The notes under the pieces were generated by a model. The model did not search any database. It was not told the DNA's origin and saw nothing but the letters and a program-made list of their open reading frames with translations. Source: Labia minor (Eukaryota; Arthropoda; Insecta; Dermaptera; Spongiphoridae). Taken from it: a DNA stretch of 64,000 nt. How positions within the stretch are numbered: position 1 is the stretch's first letter; the number at the start of each line of letters is the position of its first letter. The stretch lies in assembly GCA_963082975.1 (NCBI GenBank), contig OY720350.1, positions 23,469,875 to 23,533,874 on the forward strand, given 5' to 3'. Of the stretch, positions 27,629-39,795 are shown piece by piece. The translations under genes and the position numbers were made by a program.

Positions 27629-27950
27629 TTTGAAGTGAAAACTTCTTTAGCGGCGTTGAGCACTTTTGCGGATGGGGAAAAAATATAGATTTCGCGTGAG
27701 ATTCCAAAACGACACCGACCCGACCGATATACGCATGCGCAATACGCCAGAATGTTAGACACTAAACTTCTGATACATTCTTTACAAAATTTTACATATT
27801 TGCCATATTAAATATTATTATTTATATTTACATTAATAATCAGTATTACTAAATTATGTATATATAAAATAAAATATTTTAATATATTATTATGTGTTAA
27901 ATTAATTTAAATTAATTTCTAATATATTTATATAATTTAAAATTAATTTC

Positions 27951-27989
<39 letters not shown>

Positions 27990-29636
27990 TTATATACTAT
28001 ATATAATATATTATATAATATATATTTTAATAAATTAATTTTTAAATATGTGTGTGTGTGTGTGTGTGACCGTAAAAATAAAGATATATGTTTGATAATT
28101 TTTCACAGGATTAATAATTGTATAAAACTGCTATATATAGAATTTGAGCTTGATAGAATCGCTGAAAGTACCAGAATTAATTTTTTAACACTGGAAATCT
28201 CACGCGCCAACACGTGACGTGGTGCCATCAACAAAGAGCCAAACACTCCACTATCCGCTCGACTATCTCGCAAATTTGAATTTGATTAAATAATATTTAT
28301 TAATTTAAATTAAATTAAATTAATTAAATTATAATTTAATAAATATTATTTATAACATCAAAAACATCAAAATCTCAACATCGAAAATTGAATTGCTGAA
28401 AGTACCAGAATTAATTTTTTTAACACTGGAAATCTCACGCGCCAACATGTGACGTGGTGCCATCAAAAAAGAGCCAAACTTTCGCTGGTTTAATAAATAT
28501 TATTTATTAATTTTAATTTATAATTGAATTAATTTAATTTAATTTAAATTAATATATGTTATTTAATCCAATTCAAATTTGCGAGATATGCTGAATATGC
28601 TTTTAAATAAAAAAAAATTTCAAGAAAGTAATTGGAATTATTAATATTAAGAATCAATAAATAAATTTATTAAATATACATTTAAACATGTAAATTAATC
28701 TATATATAAATTTAATAAATATTCAAACAATAATTGAAACAATATAAATAAAACGATTCAATATTTTACTTACATTGTGATTTATATTTTTATTTTTATT
28801 ACAACTATTATTATGGGTATGTTATTTTTGGCAGTTTAAAAAAAATTAAAAATATTAATAAAATTTATCAAAATAATAAGTTGAAAAGATTTCCAATTAT
28901 TTTTATTTATTTATTGTAAATTTTTCAATGTAACCATGGTAACCATAAATAGACTTTTACCAAAATATTCTTCTTCGTTGTCGATAACTTCCTAGCGGAA
29001 GTGTCGTGGCCCTAATAACTCCACAGGAGTCATAGGGTGTTCATGGGAAAATTTGACCGAAGTGGTTTCCCCTTGCCTTCTTCGGTGGGGCAGCCGATGT
29101 TAAATTTGAATTAAATTTTTATATTTATTTATTTATTTATTAATTAATTAATTAAATAAATATATAATCTTGAGTTCTATGCTGGGATTCGAACTCAGGC
29201 ATCCTGTGTAGAAATCTAGTACTCTACCCACTCAGCCATGCTGCCCCATACCAAAATATTACTAATTAAATTAATTTTGGATAAATTAATTTTGGATTTA
29301 ACTACACTAAAACCTTCCCTGGGACGCCCACAACAATCCCTGAAAGTTTCATCGCAATCGGACGGGTAGTTTTTGAGTATTTGACACACACACAGACAGA
29401 CAGATAGACAGACAGACATATATATATATATTCATACACATCGTATTTTTAATATTTTTGTAATAATAATCAGTTTGCTGAAAAAAATAATTATGAATTT
29501 TATATATATATATATATATACGTATATAAATTTCATTTTTCTCGTGAAGCTGGTGCGCATTCCGTCTGCTTTCAAATTTCTTACGCACAAGTTTTCACTT
29601 CTGTCGGCCAGTCCCACGACTGCCAATTCGACTTTT
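27629..29636. repeat. RepE, copy 2, with a SINE inserted
   Basis: Counterpart of 17549-19205 with expanded AT and GT microsatellites (27958-27984 and 28050-28067). It is interrupted at 28970-29248 by a SINE. The large inverted repeat of copy 1 is present but more diverged (28268-28345 and 28500-28580). Confidence 0.8.
28970..29248 (-). mobile_element. tRNA-derived SINE with 12-bp target duplication
   Basis: On the minus strand the head begins GGGGCAGCATGG and has an A box (TGGCTGAGTGGGTAGAG) and B box (GAGTTCGAATCCC), giving a tRNA-like ~75-base start. An AT-rich linker and a conserved-looking 3' body (GGGGAAACCACTTCGG ... CTAGGAAGTTATCGAC) follow. TACCAAAATATT flanks both sides (28958-28969 and 29249-29260). 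The empty site is visible in RepE copy 1 near 18826-18840. There is no poly(A); the end is GAAGAAG. Confidence 0.92.
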
Positions 29637-30153
29637 TTATTTTTTTTTTTCAATTCTAAGCAAAATGTTCACTTTTTATAAACATATATTTATTTAAAAC
29701 CTTAAAAATAAATTTTTCATCAACGTATACATTGATTGCTATTGGTTATGTTAAATAAGTATTGTGTTCTACGCTCGTTTCAACTTTATTTTGTCTTTGA
29801 AAGCAGGTTTCTATTATTCTAATGTTAACAGGAAAAAAAAACGTATTTATTTTTAATGGGGAAAACCTTCTTTTAGTCCATTCATTTATATTCTAAATAC
29901 TGTATTTCGTTGTTTTCAATTTTCATTATCGAAAGTATAACAAACCAGATTTTCAATATTTATTCAAATGGAATGTTTATTTGGATTTTTTTTTTAATAG
30001 AAAAATTTACATATACATTTCGAAGTAGTTTATGAAATCTTTGATAATTTTATAAAATAATCTATTTTCTAAATAGATTTTTTTTAAATAAAAGAGAATT
30101 TTATAAGTAATATAAAAATAGCATTCTTTCAAATTTACCATTTAAAAGTTATT
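29637..30153. other. AT-rich spacer
   Basis: AT-rich, T- and A-run containing sequence without an ORF, terminal repeat or structured RNA that I can support. Confidence 0.5.
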
Positions 30154-30572
30154 ACTATCTCGCCGAAAATTTTCGATGTCGAGATTTTTATGTTTTCATA
30201 CGTTTTGAAGGTTCCTGAATCATTTTCATTAAGGTTGAGAAAAATGTCTGTGTGTCTGTGAGAGAGAGAGAGAGAGTTTTTGTGTGTATGCTTGTGTGTG
30301 TTTGTATGTGTGTATGTATGTAGACAAGATTACGCAAAAACGGTTTGAGCTAGAATGATGAAATTTGGTATACGGGCATTATTCAAAATTCGTAGTTTTC
30401 TATCAACCGGAAGAGGGTCATTACCTACAACGTTTTGATTTTTTTCCTCTAAAGTGACCGTAAAAATAAAGATATATGTTTGATAGTTTTTCACATGATT
30501 AAAGATTGTATAAAACTGCTATATATAGAATTTTAGCTTGATCGAATCGCTGAAAGTACCGGAATTAATTTA
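30154..30572 (+). repeat. RepA repeat, hairpin-end part
   Basis: Begins ACTATCTCGCCGAAAATTTTCG, then the block ATTTTTATGTTTTCATACG, a GT/GA microsatellite, ACGCAAAAACGGTTTGAGCT, GAAATTTGGTATACGGGC, CGTAAAAATAAAGATATATG. It ends after GAATCGCTGAAAGTACC. The second end is missing. Confidence 0.7.
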
Positions 30573-31153
30573 ATGAATATATATTAATATTTAAACTTTT
30601 AAAATTCAATTTCATTAATTATTGATCATATATTGTTAAGTATATTTAATATAATATTCATAATTATAAATTATCAATATGCAGATCACAAAATTTTTTT
30701 TTTAATTTTTTCTCACTCTTTCTAACCACGAGTTACGCCAATATATATATACCTATATATTTAATTTACATTTGATTGATTATTGTATTAAAATCTAAAC
30801 ATGAATTTTTTCATAAAATATTTTCAAATAAAAATTTATCTATATCTATTAAACATAAAGGAGATATTAATATAAACAAACAGAAATCTCCATTAAAAAT
30901 AAAAATTTAAAAAAACAAATTGGCAATATATTGAGCTATAGGCTTTGCGAATTCTAAGAATATTATTATTTACTATTAATATTATATTTTATTAGAATAT
31001 ACTGATTAACTATTTGACCAGAATATCCAGAGGTATTCTCTTTATTCCTACAGATGAATGAAATTCCATAGGCAAAGTGAAGATTTATTGCTTATTATAG
31101 ATTTTTAAAAAGATGAATTTCTGGGTTTTGTTTTGATTAGATATAATAATTAG
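30573..31153. other. AT-rich spacer
   Basis: No feature beyond A/T composition. Confidence 0.5.
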
Positions 31154-31783
31154 CTGGAGTGTCTCCACTCGACTATCTCGCAATTTGAATTGGATTAAAT
31201 AACATAATATATTATATTTAAATTAAATTTAATTAATTATAAATTATAAATAATAAATAATAAATATTAAACCAGCGCATGTTTGGCTTTTTGTTGATGG
31301 CACCACGTCACGTGTTGACGCGTGAGATTTTCAGTGTTAAAAAATTAATTCTGGTAATTTCAGCGAATCAATCAAGCTGAAATTCTATATATAGCAGTTT
31401 TATATAATTATTAATCATGTGAAAAATTATCAAACATATATCTTTATTTTTACGGTCACTTTAGAGGAAAAAAAATCAAAACGTTGTAGGTAATGACCCT
31501 CTTCCGGTTGAGCTACATTTCTCAAAAGTTGATAGAAAACTATGAATTTTGAATAATGTCCATGTACCAAATTTCATCATTCTAGCTCAAACCGTTTTTG
31601 CGTAATCTTGCCTACATACATACACACATACACACATACACACATACACACACACATACACACACACAGACATTTTTCTCAACCTTAGTGAAAATGATTC
31701 AGGAACCTTCAAAACGTATAAAAACATCAAAATCTCAACATCGAAAATTTTCATGATCGCAATACTATCTCTGGCGAGATAGT
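31154..31783 (-). repeat. RepA repeat, complete reference copy with hairpin ends
   Basis: 630 bp. One end is CTGGAGTGTCTCCACTCGAC, containing the 5-bp stem GAGTG/CACTC (31157-31170). The other end is ACTATCTCTGGCGAGATAGT (31764-31783), an 8-bp stem with a 4-base loop. ACTATCTCGC near the first end and GCGAGATAGT at the second are inverted copies. It is non-coding, with CA/TA microsatellites near 31610-31670. It is a non-autonomous element of unknown superfamily. Confidence 0.75.
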
Positions 31784-34212
31784 AAAAAGATTTCATTGTA
31801 ATCATTGCAGCCTATTTTGAGTCTATAGCTAAAGTTTTGTATTCTCCAGGTCATGAAACTTGAAGATACTTATACAAAAAAATTTTAATTTTGATCAATT
31901 TTGTTATTAGTACCTGGAACACCGAGCTATCGCTCGACCCTTTAACAAAATGTATTTATTTATTTTATTTATTATTACTTATAAAATTTTTTAATTATTT
32001 ATTACAATTGTTAATGGGTTTTTGTTGTTTGTTGTTTCCTCAAATGGTACAAATTAAATAAAATATCTTGATTTTCATTTCAAGATGAAAAATATATTCA
32101 AATTTACTTGATAAAATATTTGATCCTATATTTTATATATATGTTGTAATAATTAGATGGCTTCAGCTTATATTTTTCAAAGTAGCAATAGCTTATAGAC
32201 TATTTCGTCGAAGGATTACTTCTGATAATAATATAAATTCTGAAATTTTATTGTGTGACACCTGTACTTGTCTATATTTTATTTAAGAAAAGAGAATTAG
32301 GAAAGGAGGTTATATTTTTTTCTTTTTATTTATAATAATAAAATAATTATATATTATTTATGATTTAATCTAAAACACATTTTAATTAATATAATATAAT
32401 TTATTTAATATTATTAGATGGAATTTATTCAACAATTTATTTGAAATTCCTTCCTTTATTTGTTGCTAACTTCATGAATATTTTTTTTTTGTGTGGGGGG
32501 GAATGATAAATATATTTCGTAATTTTATTCTAAAATATTATTAAAATAAATATTTTTAATTTTACTTCGAAATTAAATAAAAATTTTTTAAAATATTTTA
32601 AATATAAAAAAAAAAAATACAAATTTACTATTTTAAATTAAGAAAATACTAATAAAGTTATTTTTCTGAGGCTGAAACCAATACATATATATGTATATAT
32701 ATACGATTTTTACAAGTATAAAATATAAGATACCCTTTAAAATTTTTCTTTAATAATTTTACATACATTTAATAAGATTTATCTATTATGTAAATAGTAA
32801 ATGTATTTTTTCTATTAATTTTGTAATTGACCTAATTTAAATTTACTTTTTTCTGATGTATTCTAATGATTGATTTGATACTACATTTAGATTACATTTA
32901 TTCAAGGATTATCTAATTAAACTATTTTGATTATAATTTAATTCTGTCTAAAAGTCCAAAAACTAGTAATTTTCATGTTATAAAATATTTAAACCTTTTT
33001 TAGAGAGAAAAAAATAAATAAAATAAATTCCTGTCCTTGCTCTGTATTAAATCTGTCCAATTAATCTTATAATAAAATTTCATAAAAATAATCTAAATAA
33101 TTAATTAAATAATTACATGTTTCTATTATATATATATATATCTTTTAAGTTTAATAGGTATTTTTTCTAAAAATATATACTATATATATAATATAGAGAT
33201 ATTCTTTGAATAAAGCAAAAATATTTTTTTTATATATTATAAAATAATATTAATAAATATGAATATATGGAAATGAAAGTTATGTTTTATACTAACAAAT
33301 GACAAAAAAATTTTCATTAAAATTAACGAACCGAAAATTCCGGTTATATACTTTTGTGATTTTAAGGTATTTTATAATTTTGTCATATGTAATTGAAACT
33401 AATAAAGTATAATATAGAGATATTCTTTGAATAAAGCAAAAATATTTTTTTTATATATTATAAAATAATATTAATAAAATTTTGAAGTAGATACATATTC
33501 CAATTTTATTAGATGAAATATTTATGTCTTATATAAATAAAAATAATAATTAAGCGATATTCTAAGTTTTATCTTCTTTATTATTTATCTTATGTTAAAA
33601 ATGAAAAAAAATAGATTAAAAAATAATGAATTTTTATTTAATTCAATAGTAACTCAAATGATAAAATTTGAAAATTGCTTTAAAAAAAAAATAATTAAAC
33701 TTAAAAAAAAATTTATTTTGTTTTATATTTAAGTACCTGGTTTACTCAGTACTTTAAAAAAAAGATTCCTTATGAATTATGATTATTTAAGACTAAGATT
33801 ATTATTTAAAATAAATAAACGACAAAATATATGAAACAATTATAAATAATTTAAAAGAATATAAATTTAAAAAAATAGTCCTAAAACATACAGCCCTTAA
33901 ACGTACGCATTAATGGACCGAAAGACAGAAAAATATGGCCTGTGGATATAACATACTATATATTTCGTAATTTGATTACAAAATATTATTAAAATAAATA
34001 TTTTTAATTTTATTTTATTTGTAATATTTTGTATTTAAGGAAGGACTTTCTGGCCATTTTTTTATTATTAAAATTCCTATTTTAAATTAAGAAAAAACTA
34101 AACATTTTTCCCGGGGCTGAAACCAATATAGATCGATTTTTCTTTATAAATATTATCTATGGTGTAAATTACGGAAAAAATCCTTCGAGCGGTTTATTAT
34201 TTCAAAAATACA

Positions 34213-34243
<31 letters not shown>

Positions 34244-34384
34244 TTTTGCTAGTATAATAAGATAAGATATGTGTTAACGCCTCTCCCTGATTTAGATTTA
34301 TTTATTTTAAGGTCAATTTATTTTTATATAAATTTGTAATTTTTTCCTTTTTAAATATGCATGTTTTTTTTATTATATTGGTAT
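31784..34384. other. AT-rich spacer containing two diverged duplications
   Basis: Very AT-rich, no gene. 32505-32720 and 33950-34275 share ATATTTCGTAATTTTATT, TATTATTAAAATAAATATTT, TTTTAAATTAAGAAAA and GGCTGAAACCAATA in the same order. 33187-33257 and 33408-33478 are an exact 71-bp direct repeat. AT dinucleotides at 34210-34239. Confidence 0.6.
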
Positions 34385-35080
34385 GCCATGTGTTGAGTTT
34401 GGTGGCTACTTTAACGCCACTAGTCACATGACTCCTCACAGCCAATCACCATGCTCGATTTTGGCCCATGGCGCCAACGGCTAGCTACCTTGAACCAGAG
34501 GTGATCTCTCTCACTTGCTTTTAGCACTTGCTTGTGTGACTTTGTCTTGAGAACTTGTACTTTGAACGTGGATTCCTTTTCCACGCTTTTTAGGTGTAAA
34601 TTCGCCATTTCGTTGTTAAACACGTGGAGACACTGTGTTTCAATTATTATTACTATATTTTTTGTAATTTGATTGTTTTAGCTGAGTATTAGCAAGCATT
34701 TATTTCTTTTATTTTTATATTTTAATTTTATTTTAGTTTCTTTACTTTATATTAATTTTTATTTAATTAAATACATTTTATAGCGTGGCAACGAACACTT
34801 ATCTTTTATTTAGAAAAAGTGAACCTAATCTTTCCTTTGCAGGCCCATATGTTAGCATCGGATATTTGATTAATTTAATTTGTTATTGCTTTACGATTTT
34901 GGATGTTCAAAGCGATTCTCCTAAGCGCTAATAGTCAAACGTACTGCACTCTTTGGTGAAGTATATTTAAGGGTTCCTTTCCCAAATAATTTATTTTATT
35001 CCACGTGTGAAAGAGTTGAGAATTCTTTTTTTTAACTCCTTCATTAGTGGCACAGGTGGTCCGACAGGCTGAACAATATT
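34385..35080 (+). other. Unclassified GC-richer block, possibly LTR-like
   Basis: Begins TGCCATGTGTTGAGTTTGG, continues with GC-rich sequence to 34600, an AT-rich middle, then TGGCAACGAACAC, GCAGGCCC and TTAGTGGCACAGGTGGTCCGACAGGC at 35045-35070. TGTTGAG... at the start and a TGGCACAGGTGGTCC stretch (tRNA-primer-like) at the end would fit an old 5' LTR plus primer site. No partner LTR or coding region was found. Confidence 0.3.
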
Positions 35081-35383
35081 TTATATAATCAGCGGCTTGT
35101 CCAATATGAAATTCATTTATTATATTTTATTATTAAAATTATTTTAAACAGAATTAATTTATATTTATATTAAAATTTTTATTTTCAATTAAATATCTAG
35201 ATATTATAATACAGATTGATATGTATTTAAATTTTTAAATTGATTAAATTATTTTTGAAAATTTTTTTATGATATTAAATTATTATTATTATTATTATAA
35301 AAATAAAATTTTTAATTAAGGGTTGTCTTAAATAAATATAATTATATTATGAAATCACACAATTAAACTGATGATAATCTTTT

Positions 35384-35973
35384 TCTAAATCGCCAGAGAT
35401 AGTATTGCGATCACGAAAGTTTTCGATGTTGAGATTTTGATGTTTTTATACGTTTTGAAGGCTCCTGAATCATTTTCACTAAGGTTGAGAGAAATGTCTG
35501 TATGTGTGTATTTAGACAAGATTACGAAAAAAACGGTTTGAGCTAGAATAATGAAATTTGGTATACGGACATTATTCAAAATCGGTAGTTTTCTATCAAC
35601 TTATGAGAAATGTAGCTCTTTCGGAAGAGGGTCATTACCTACCACGTTTTAATTTTTTTCCCTAAACTGACAGTAAAAATAAAGATATACGTTTGATAGT
35701 TTTTCACATGATTAAAAATTGTATAAAACTACTATATATAGAATTTCAGCATGATTGAATACCTGAAAGTAGCAGAATTAATATTTTAACACGACTGCAA
35801 ATCACGCGCCAACACGTGTCGTAGTGCCATCCACAAAGAGACAAACACGCGCTGGTTTAATTTATATTTATTAATTTTAATTTATAGTCTAATTAATTAA
35901 ATTTAATTTAAATATAATATATGTTAAATAATCCAATTCAAATTTGCGAGATAGTCGAGTGGAGACACACCAG
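35384..35973 (+). repeat. RepA repeat, near-complete
   Basis: From the decayed hairpin (TCGCCAGAGATAGTATTGCG) to GCGAGATAGTCGAGTGGAGAC. It has the same internal blocks as the copy at 31154-31783 in the opposite orientation. A short ORF (35385-35579, minus) is a by-product. Confidence 0.75.
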
Positions 35974-36018
35974 ATTTTTTAATTAAATAGAGCCATTAAA
36001 AAGATTGAACCTTCTCTA

Positions 36019-36487
36019 TGTGTGTGTATGTATGTAGACAAGGTTACGCAAAAACGGTTTCAGCTAGAATAATGAAATTTGGTATACGGGCATTATTCAA
36101 AATTCGTAGTTTTCTATCAACTTTTGAGAAATGTAGCTCAACCGGAAGAGGGTCATTACCTACAACGTTTTGATTTTTTTCCTCTAAAGTGACCGTAAAA
36201 ATAAAGATATATGTTTGATAATTTTTCACATGATTAATAATTGTATAAAACTGCTATATATAGAATTTCAGCTTGATTGAATCGCTGAAAGTACTAGAAT
36301 TAATTTTATAACACTGCAAATCTCACTCACCAACACGTGCCATGGTGCCATCAATAAAAAACCAAACATGCGCTGGTTTAATATTTATTATTTATAATTT
36401 ATAATTAATTAAATTTAATTTAAATATAATATATTATGTTATTTAATCCAATTCAAATTGCGAGATAGTCGAGTGGAGACACTCCAG
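36019..36487 (+). repeat. RepA repeat, 5'-truncated
   Basis: Starts in the GTGTGTATGTATGTAGACAAGG block and ends GCGAGATAGTCGAGTGGAGAC...CCAG. The hairpin end is missing. Confidence 0.75.
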
Positions 36488-37475
36488 CTTATTTATTAAT
36501 GAATTAATCTGAATGAATGAATGTATGAATGGATGGATGGACGGATTTGATGTAGCAGATGATTTCCTCCCTTCAGTGGGTGCATTGCACATTGAATTGA
36601 ATGCCTTGACTGTATGCATCGCATCGAGTATGTTTTTCCCCTCCTCCGGCGGGTGGCGGAGGGGCACGACTCCCCTCCCCTCATCCTCACGGACAGGACG
36701 CCGCTTCAGTGCTGCTCGAGCGGCCATCCAGTTCATGTGCCTTGTAATTCTGTTGTTCTCCCACTCTACCCGCCTTCAAGAACATCCCTTGATATCCACG
36801 TGTTGTTCATTCACGATGCTCAATGATAGCGGTGTTGTCTGATAACGTGCAGTTACACTCCGACCACCGTGCAGTGCAGTGTTCCTCCTTCGCAGGGATT
36901 GATCTTTGCTTGTTTGGTGTTCACAACAACATTTTCAAATTCAGGTAAACACCTTCTCCTCTCAAAAATGACGCTCACATTCAAACCATATGTATGCTCA
37001 TCGAAATAATTTTTTAAAAATTAACTAACCTTCCTATTTATTTGCATTTTTTTATTTTATATATATTATATTTTTTATTTTTTATTTTTTTTTTTTAAAA
37101 ACTAAGCATATTTTTTTAATTTTTATTTAATTTTTTTTCGAATTTCATTGTCTCCTTGTCTCCCCTCTCCTTCTCCTCTCCTTCACGTTTCACCTACATT
37201 GCTACAGGGTTCGTAAGGGACTCAGGGTCAAGTTTGGCTTGCTCTCTTATCGCCTTCTCGTCGCTCTTTTTTTTTGTTTTTACGTAACGCGGTTGATTAG
37301 AGCGACTGACCGTCGTTTGGTTATTCCATTGCTGAACAGGATGTCTGTCAGTCGACTGCATCAGGTCATTGACGCTATTGCTTCTACCTTGGCTCCTTTA
37401 CCATCCACACACCACCTTTTGACATAAAGAACGGATTTTCGCGCCATTCCCATTCCAAAAAAAAAAAAAAAATAA
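36488..37475 (+). other. GC-rich island: possible two-exon transcription unit
   Basis: Strong GC contrast with its surroundings (36530-36940 and 37140-37440). A possible first exon ends TTCAAATTCAG at 36943 before GTAAACACC. A pyrimidine-rich tract and ATTGCTACAG acceptor end at 37207. The next exon has an open frame without a good ATG until 37339 (MSVSRLHQVIDAIAS, 29 codons) that stops at TAA 37425-37427. Read from upstream, the frame carries a signal-anchor-like LLVALFFCFYV segment. A 15-A run at 37457-37471 could be a retrotransposed poly(A). I cannot name a product, and this could be a host 5' exon, a small secreted peptide or a retroelement end. Confidence 0.3.
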
Positions 37476-37991
37476 TAAAAACTGCCTCTCCCGCATATCA
37501 TGTGATCGTTATTATCAATTTTATGCCCAATAAATAAACACAAAACACATACAAATGATATATATATATACATGTCTTAAATAAATAAATAAATAATAAA
37601 TAAATAAACAAACACAAAACATATCATTTTTATATTTAAATTACATTAGAATGCCTCTTTTTTCAACTTTTATATCAATTCAATTTCTGTCAAGCTTCAA
37701 TAACAAATTCAATGAACAATATTAATAGTAATTAATTTTTTTATTTGTGATATATAATTACCTCAGAAATAAATACTTATTAATTTTTGAAAAAAAAAAA
37801 TAAAAATATCTTCATCAATAAAAAGTATTTATCACTTTTATTCTTCCAGAACTAACTAAACTATACTTTGATAAATTTTATCCAAGTTATTAATGACAAA
37901 GTTTTTTTTTTTATCTACTTATTTTAAATCATGATAATTAAATTTAGATAATTTTTAATTTTGTTTATTGGATTTCATTAAATAACTTAGC

Positions 37992-38043
<52 letters not shown>

Positions 38044-39285
38044 AGATATTTAAATTTTATAACATTTCAAATAAGATTCTTTATTTTAATGGAATTTGTT
38101 TCATTAAAATTTATTATTTATATATATTTTATTATTAAAATAATTTCTTTAATAATATTTTACATATAAATTAAAATTTCTTAAAGGTAGGATTATATCA
38201 TAATTATTATGGATTATAAATATGAATATATATAAGAATATATATTAATATATTAAAAATGTCATTAAATCATTTTATATGATTGTCAATCTTATCAAAT
38301 CGAATTGGTTTCATGTATAATCAAATTAATCAAATTTAAAAATATAAAGAAAAAAAAAATTAAATATGAATTTAACAAAAACAAAAAATTTCATATTTTT
38401 TTTTTTAAAAAAAAAATGCAAAAAGTCACAAAATATCTAATACATACATAGTTATAGTAAATAGTATACTTAGTATTAATATAAATTAATTTAAAAATAG
38501 TTTCCGATTTACACACAATTAATTATTTTACATATATTAAGAAATTTGAATAAAATATCCAAAATCGATAAATAAACAAAAATGAAAGTATGGTACATGA
38601 ATAAATAAATGATTCTGAGTATTTGTTCCTTAACATTACTCGAGCACGCCTAAAATATTTGTTTTTAGCTAGTTTGGTTTCGAGGACTTAATCCTCATCA
38701 TCAGTCAAGCACGTCATTAGTGATAATAGTCTTGTTTAATTATTCTTTATCAGCAGAAGTTTCTATCTTTTCTTATTTAAACCAAATGGGGGTCATATGA
38801 GTCAGTAAGTCTATGAAAAGGAAATTATAAATAAATACAAACGAGTTTTCGATTCTTTTTGTAAATAAAGAAATTGATTTGTCAAATAATTTCAAAAAAA
38901 AAAAAAATCTTAAAGTCATGTGAGCTGATAATTAAAATTATATAAGTAATAAATTTAAATTGTGGTCGTTGACAGGTTAGAAAATAACTTGAAATCTTTT
39001 TAATGGATAGTTTGACAGTATGTATTTTTTTTCCTCTAAATTTTAAATGGTGTTTTGTCTATAACTATTTCTAAATCGTCATATCTATATTAAAAAGATA
39101 TAAATTTTAATATTTAAATTAATTAATCACCTGTTTATTTCTATAAGAAAATACATTTTATAAATTCTTTTTTAATTGAAAAGCAATATCGAAGCATGTT
39201 TATTCATAACTGAATAACCAAAAATATAAAATACCACTTAAATAAAAATTATTGTCTTCTTTTTCATTTCTATCAATAAAAGAAG
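37476..39285. other. AT-rich spacer with a long AT microsatellite
   Basis: An uninterrupted AT dinucleotide run lies at 37997-38041. A GC-richer patch at 38637-38735 (TCGAGCACGCCTAAAA ... CGAGGACTTAATCC) resembles a retroelement 3' scrap but cannot be classified. Nothing coding. Confidence 0.5.
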
Positions 39286-39795
39286 ATTGGGAAATTGTTC
39301 AGATTAGTTGTCATGTCATGGATTTGGATAAAACTTTACCAGTGGATTCTTTGTTAATTCCAAAGAAAAACTTTCCTTATTCAATTTTTCCGGGTCACTT
39401 CTAGTTTACGGGGTAAAAATTATTAAAATTAGCATATAAATCCATTGATATTTTATTTAGCTGCCATGTTTTATTCATTTGACCAGCAGATGTTTTCTGG
39501 TTTGGATATAAAAAAATTAAAAAATTTATTAATTAAATAATTTCACTATATCCAAACCGAACCGAAAAAATCGAAAATTAATGAATTAGTCAATAAAACA
39601 TTACTGGCTGCACATCTCGACGACCAAAACCAGCTAATCTGTCAAATTTAAAAAAAAAATCTTTATTTATCTCGTAAACTAGAAGAGACCGAGAAATACT
39701 GCATAAGGAAAGTTTCTTTGGAATTAAAAAAAAGAACCCACTGTTAAAGTTTTATCAAAATCCATGACATGACATCTAATCTGAACAATTACCTG
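39286..39795. mobile_element. RepB foldback: two ~245-bp arms head to head
   Basis: Left arm 39290-39530 (TTGTTCAGATTAG, CATGGATTTGGATAAAACTT, TACCAGTGGATTC, TTTTTCCGGGTC) is mirrored by the right arm 39545-39795 (CCCACTGTTAAAG, CAAAATCCATGACATGAC, TAATCTGAACAATTACC), with a short AT centre. The arms are diverged, so it is old. Single arms occur at 45794-46080 and 63524-63812, and a scrap inside the MITE at 15545-15611. Confidence 0.75.

Noticed and set aside
29170..29248. Possible tRNA gene
   Set aside because: A and B boxes are present but the acceptor stem does not close, and the sequence is flanked by a target duplication that includes 200 bases of SINE body.
31154..31783. RepA as a Helitron
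   Set aside because: It has a terminal hairpin, but no CTRR after it and no clear TC start; copies do not show A|T insertion.
37239..37427. 62-codon secreted-peptide gene starting at 37239
   Set aside because: The codon there is TTG; the first ATG in frame is at 37339. Kept only as part of the island entry.
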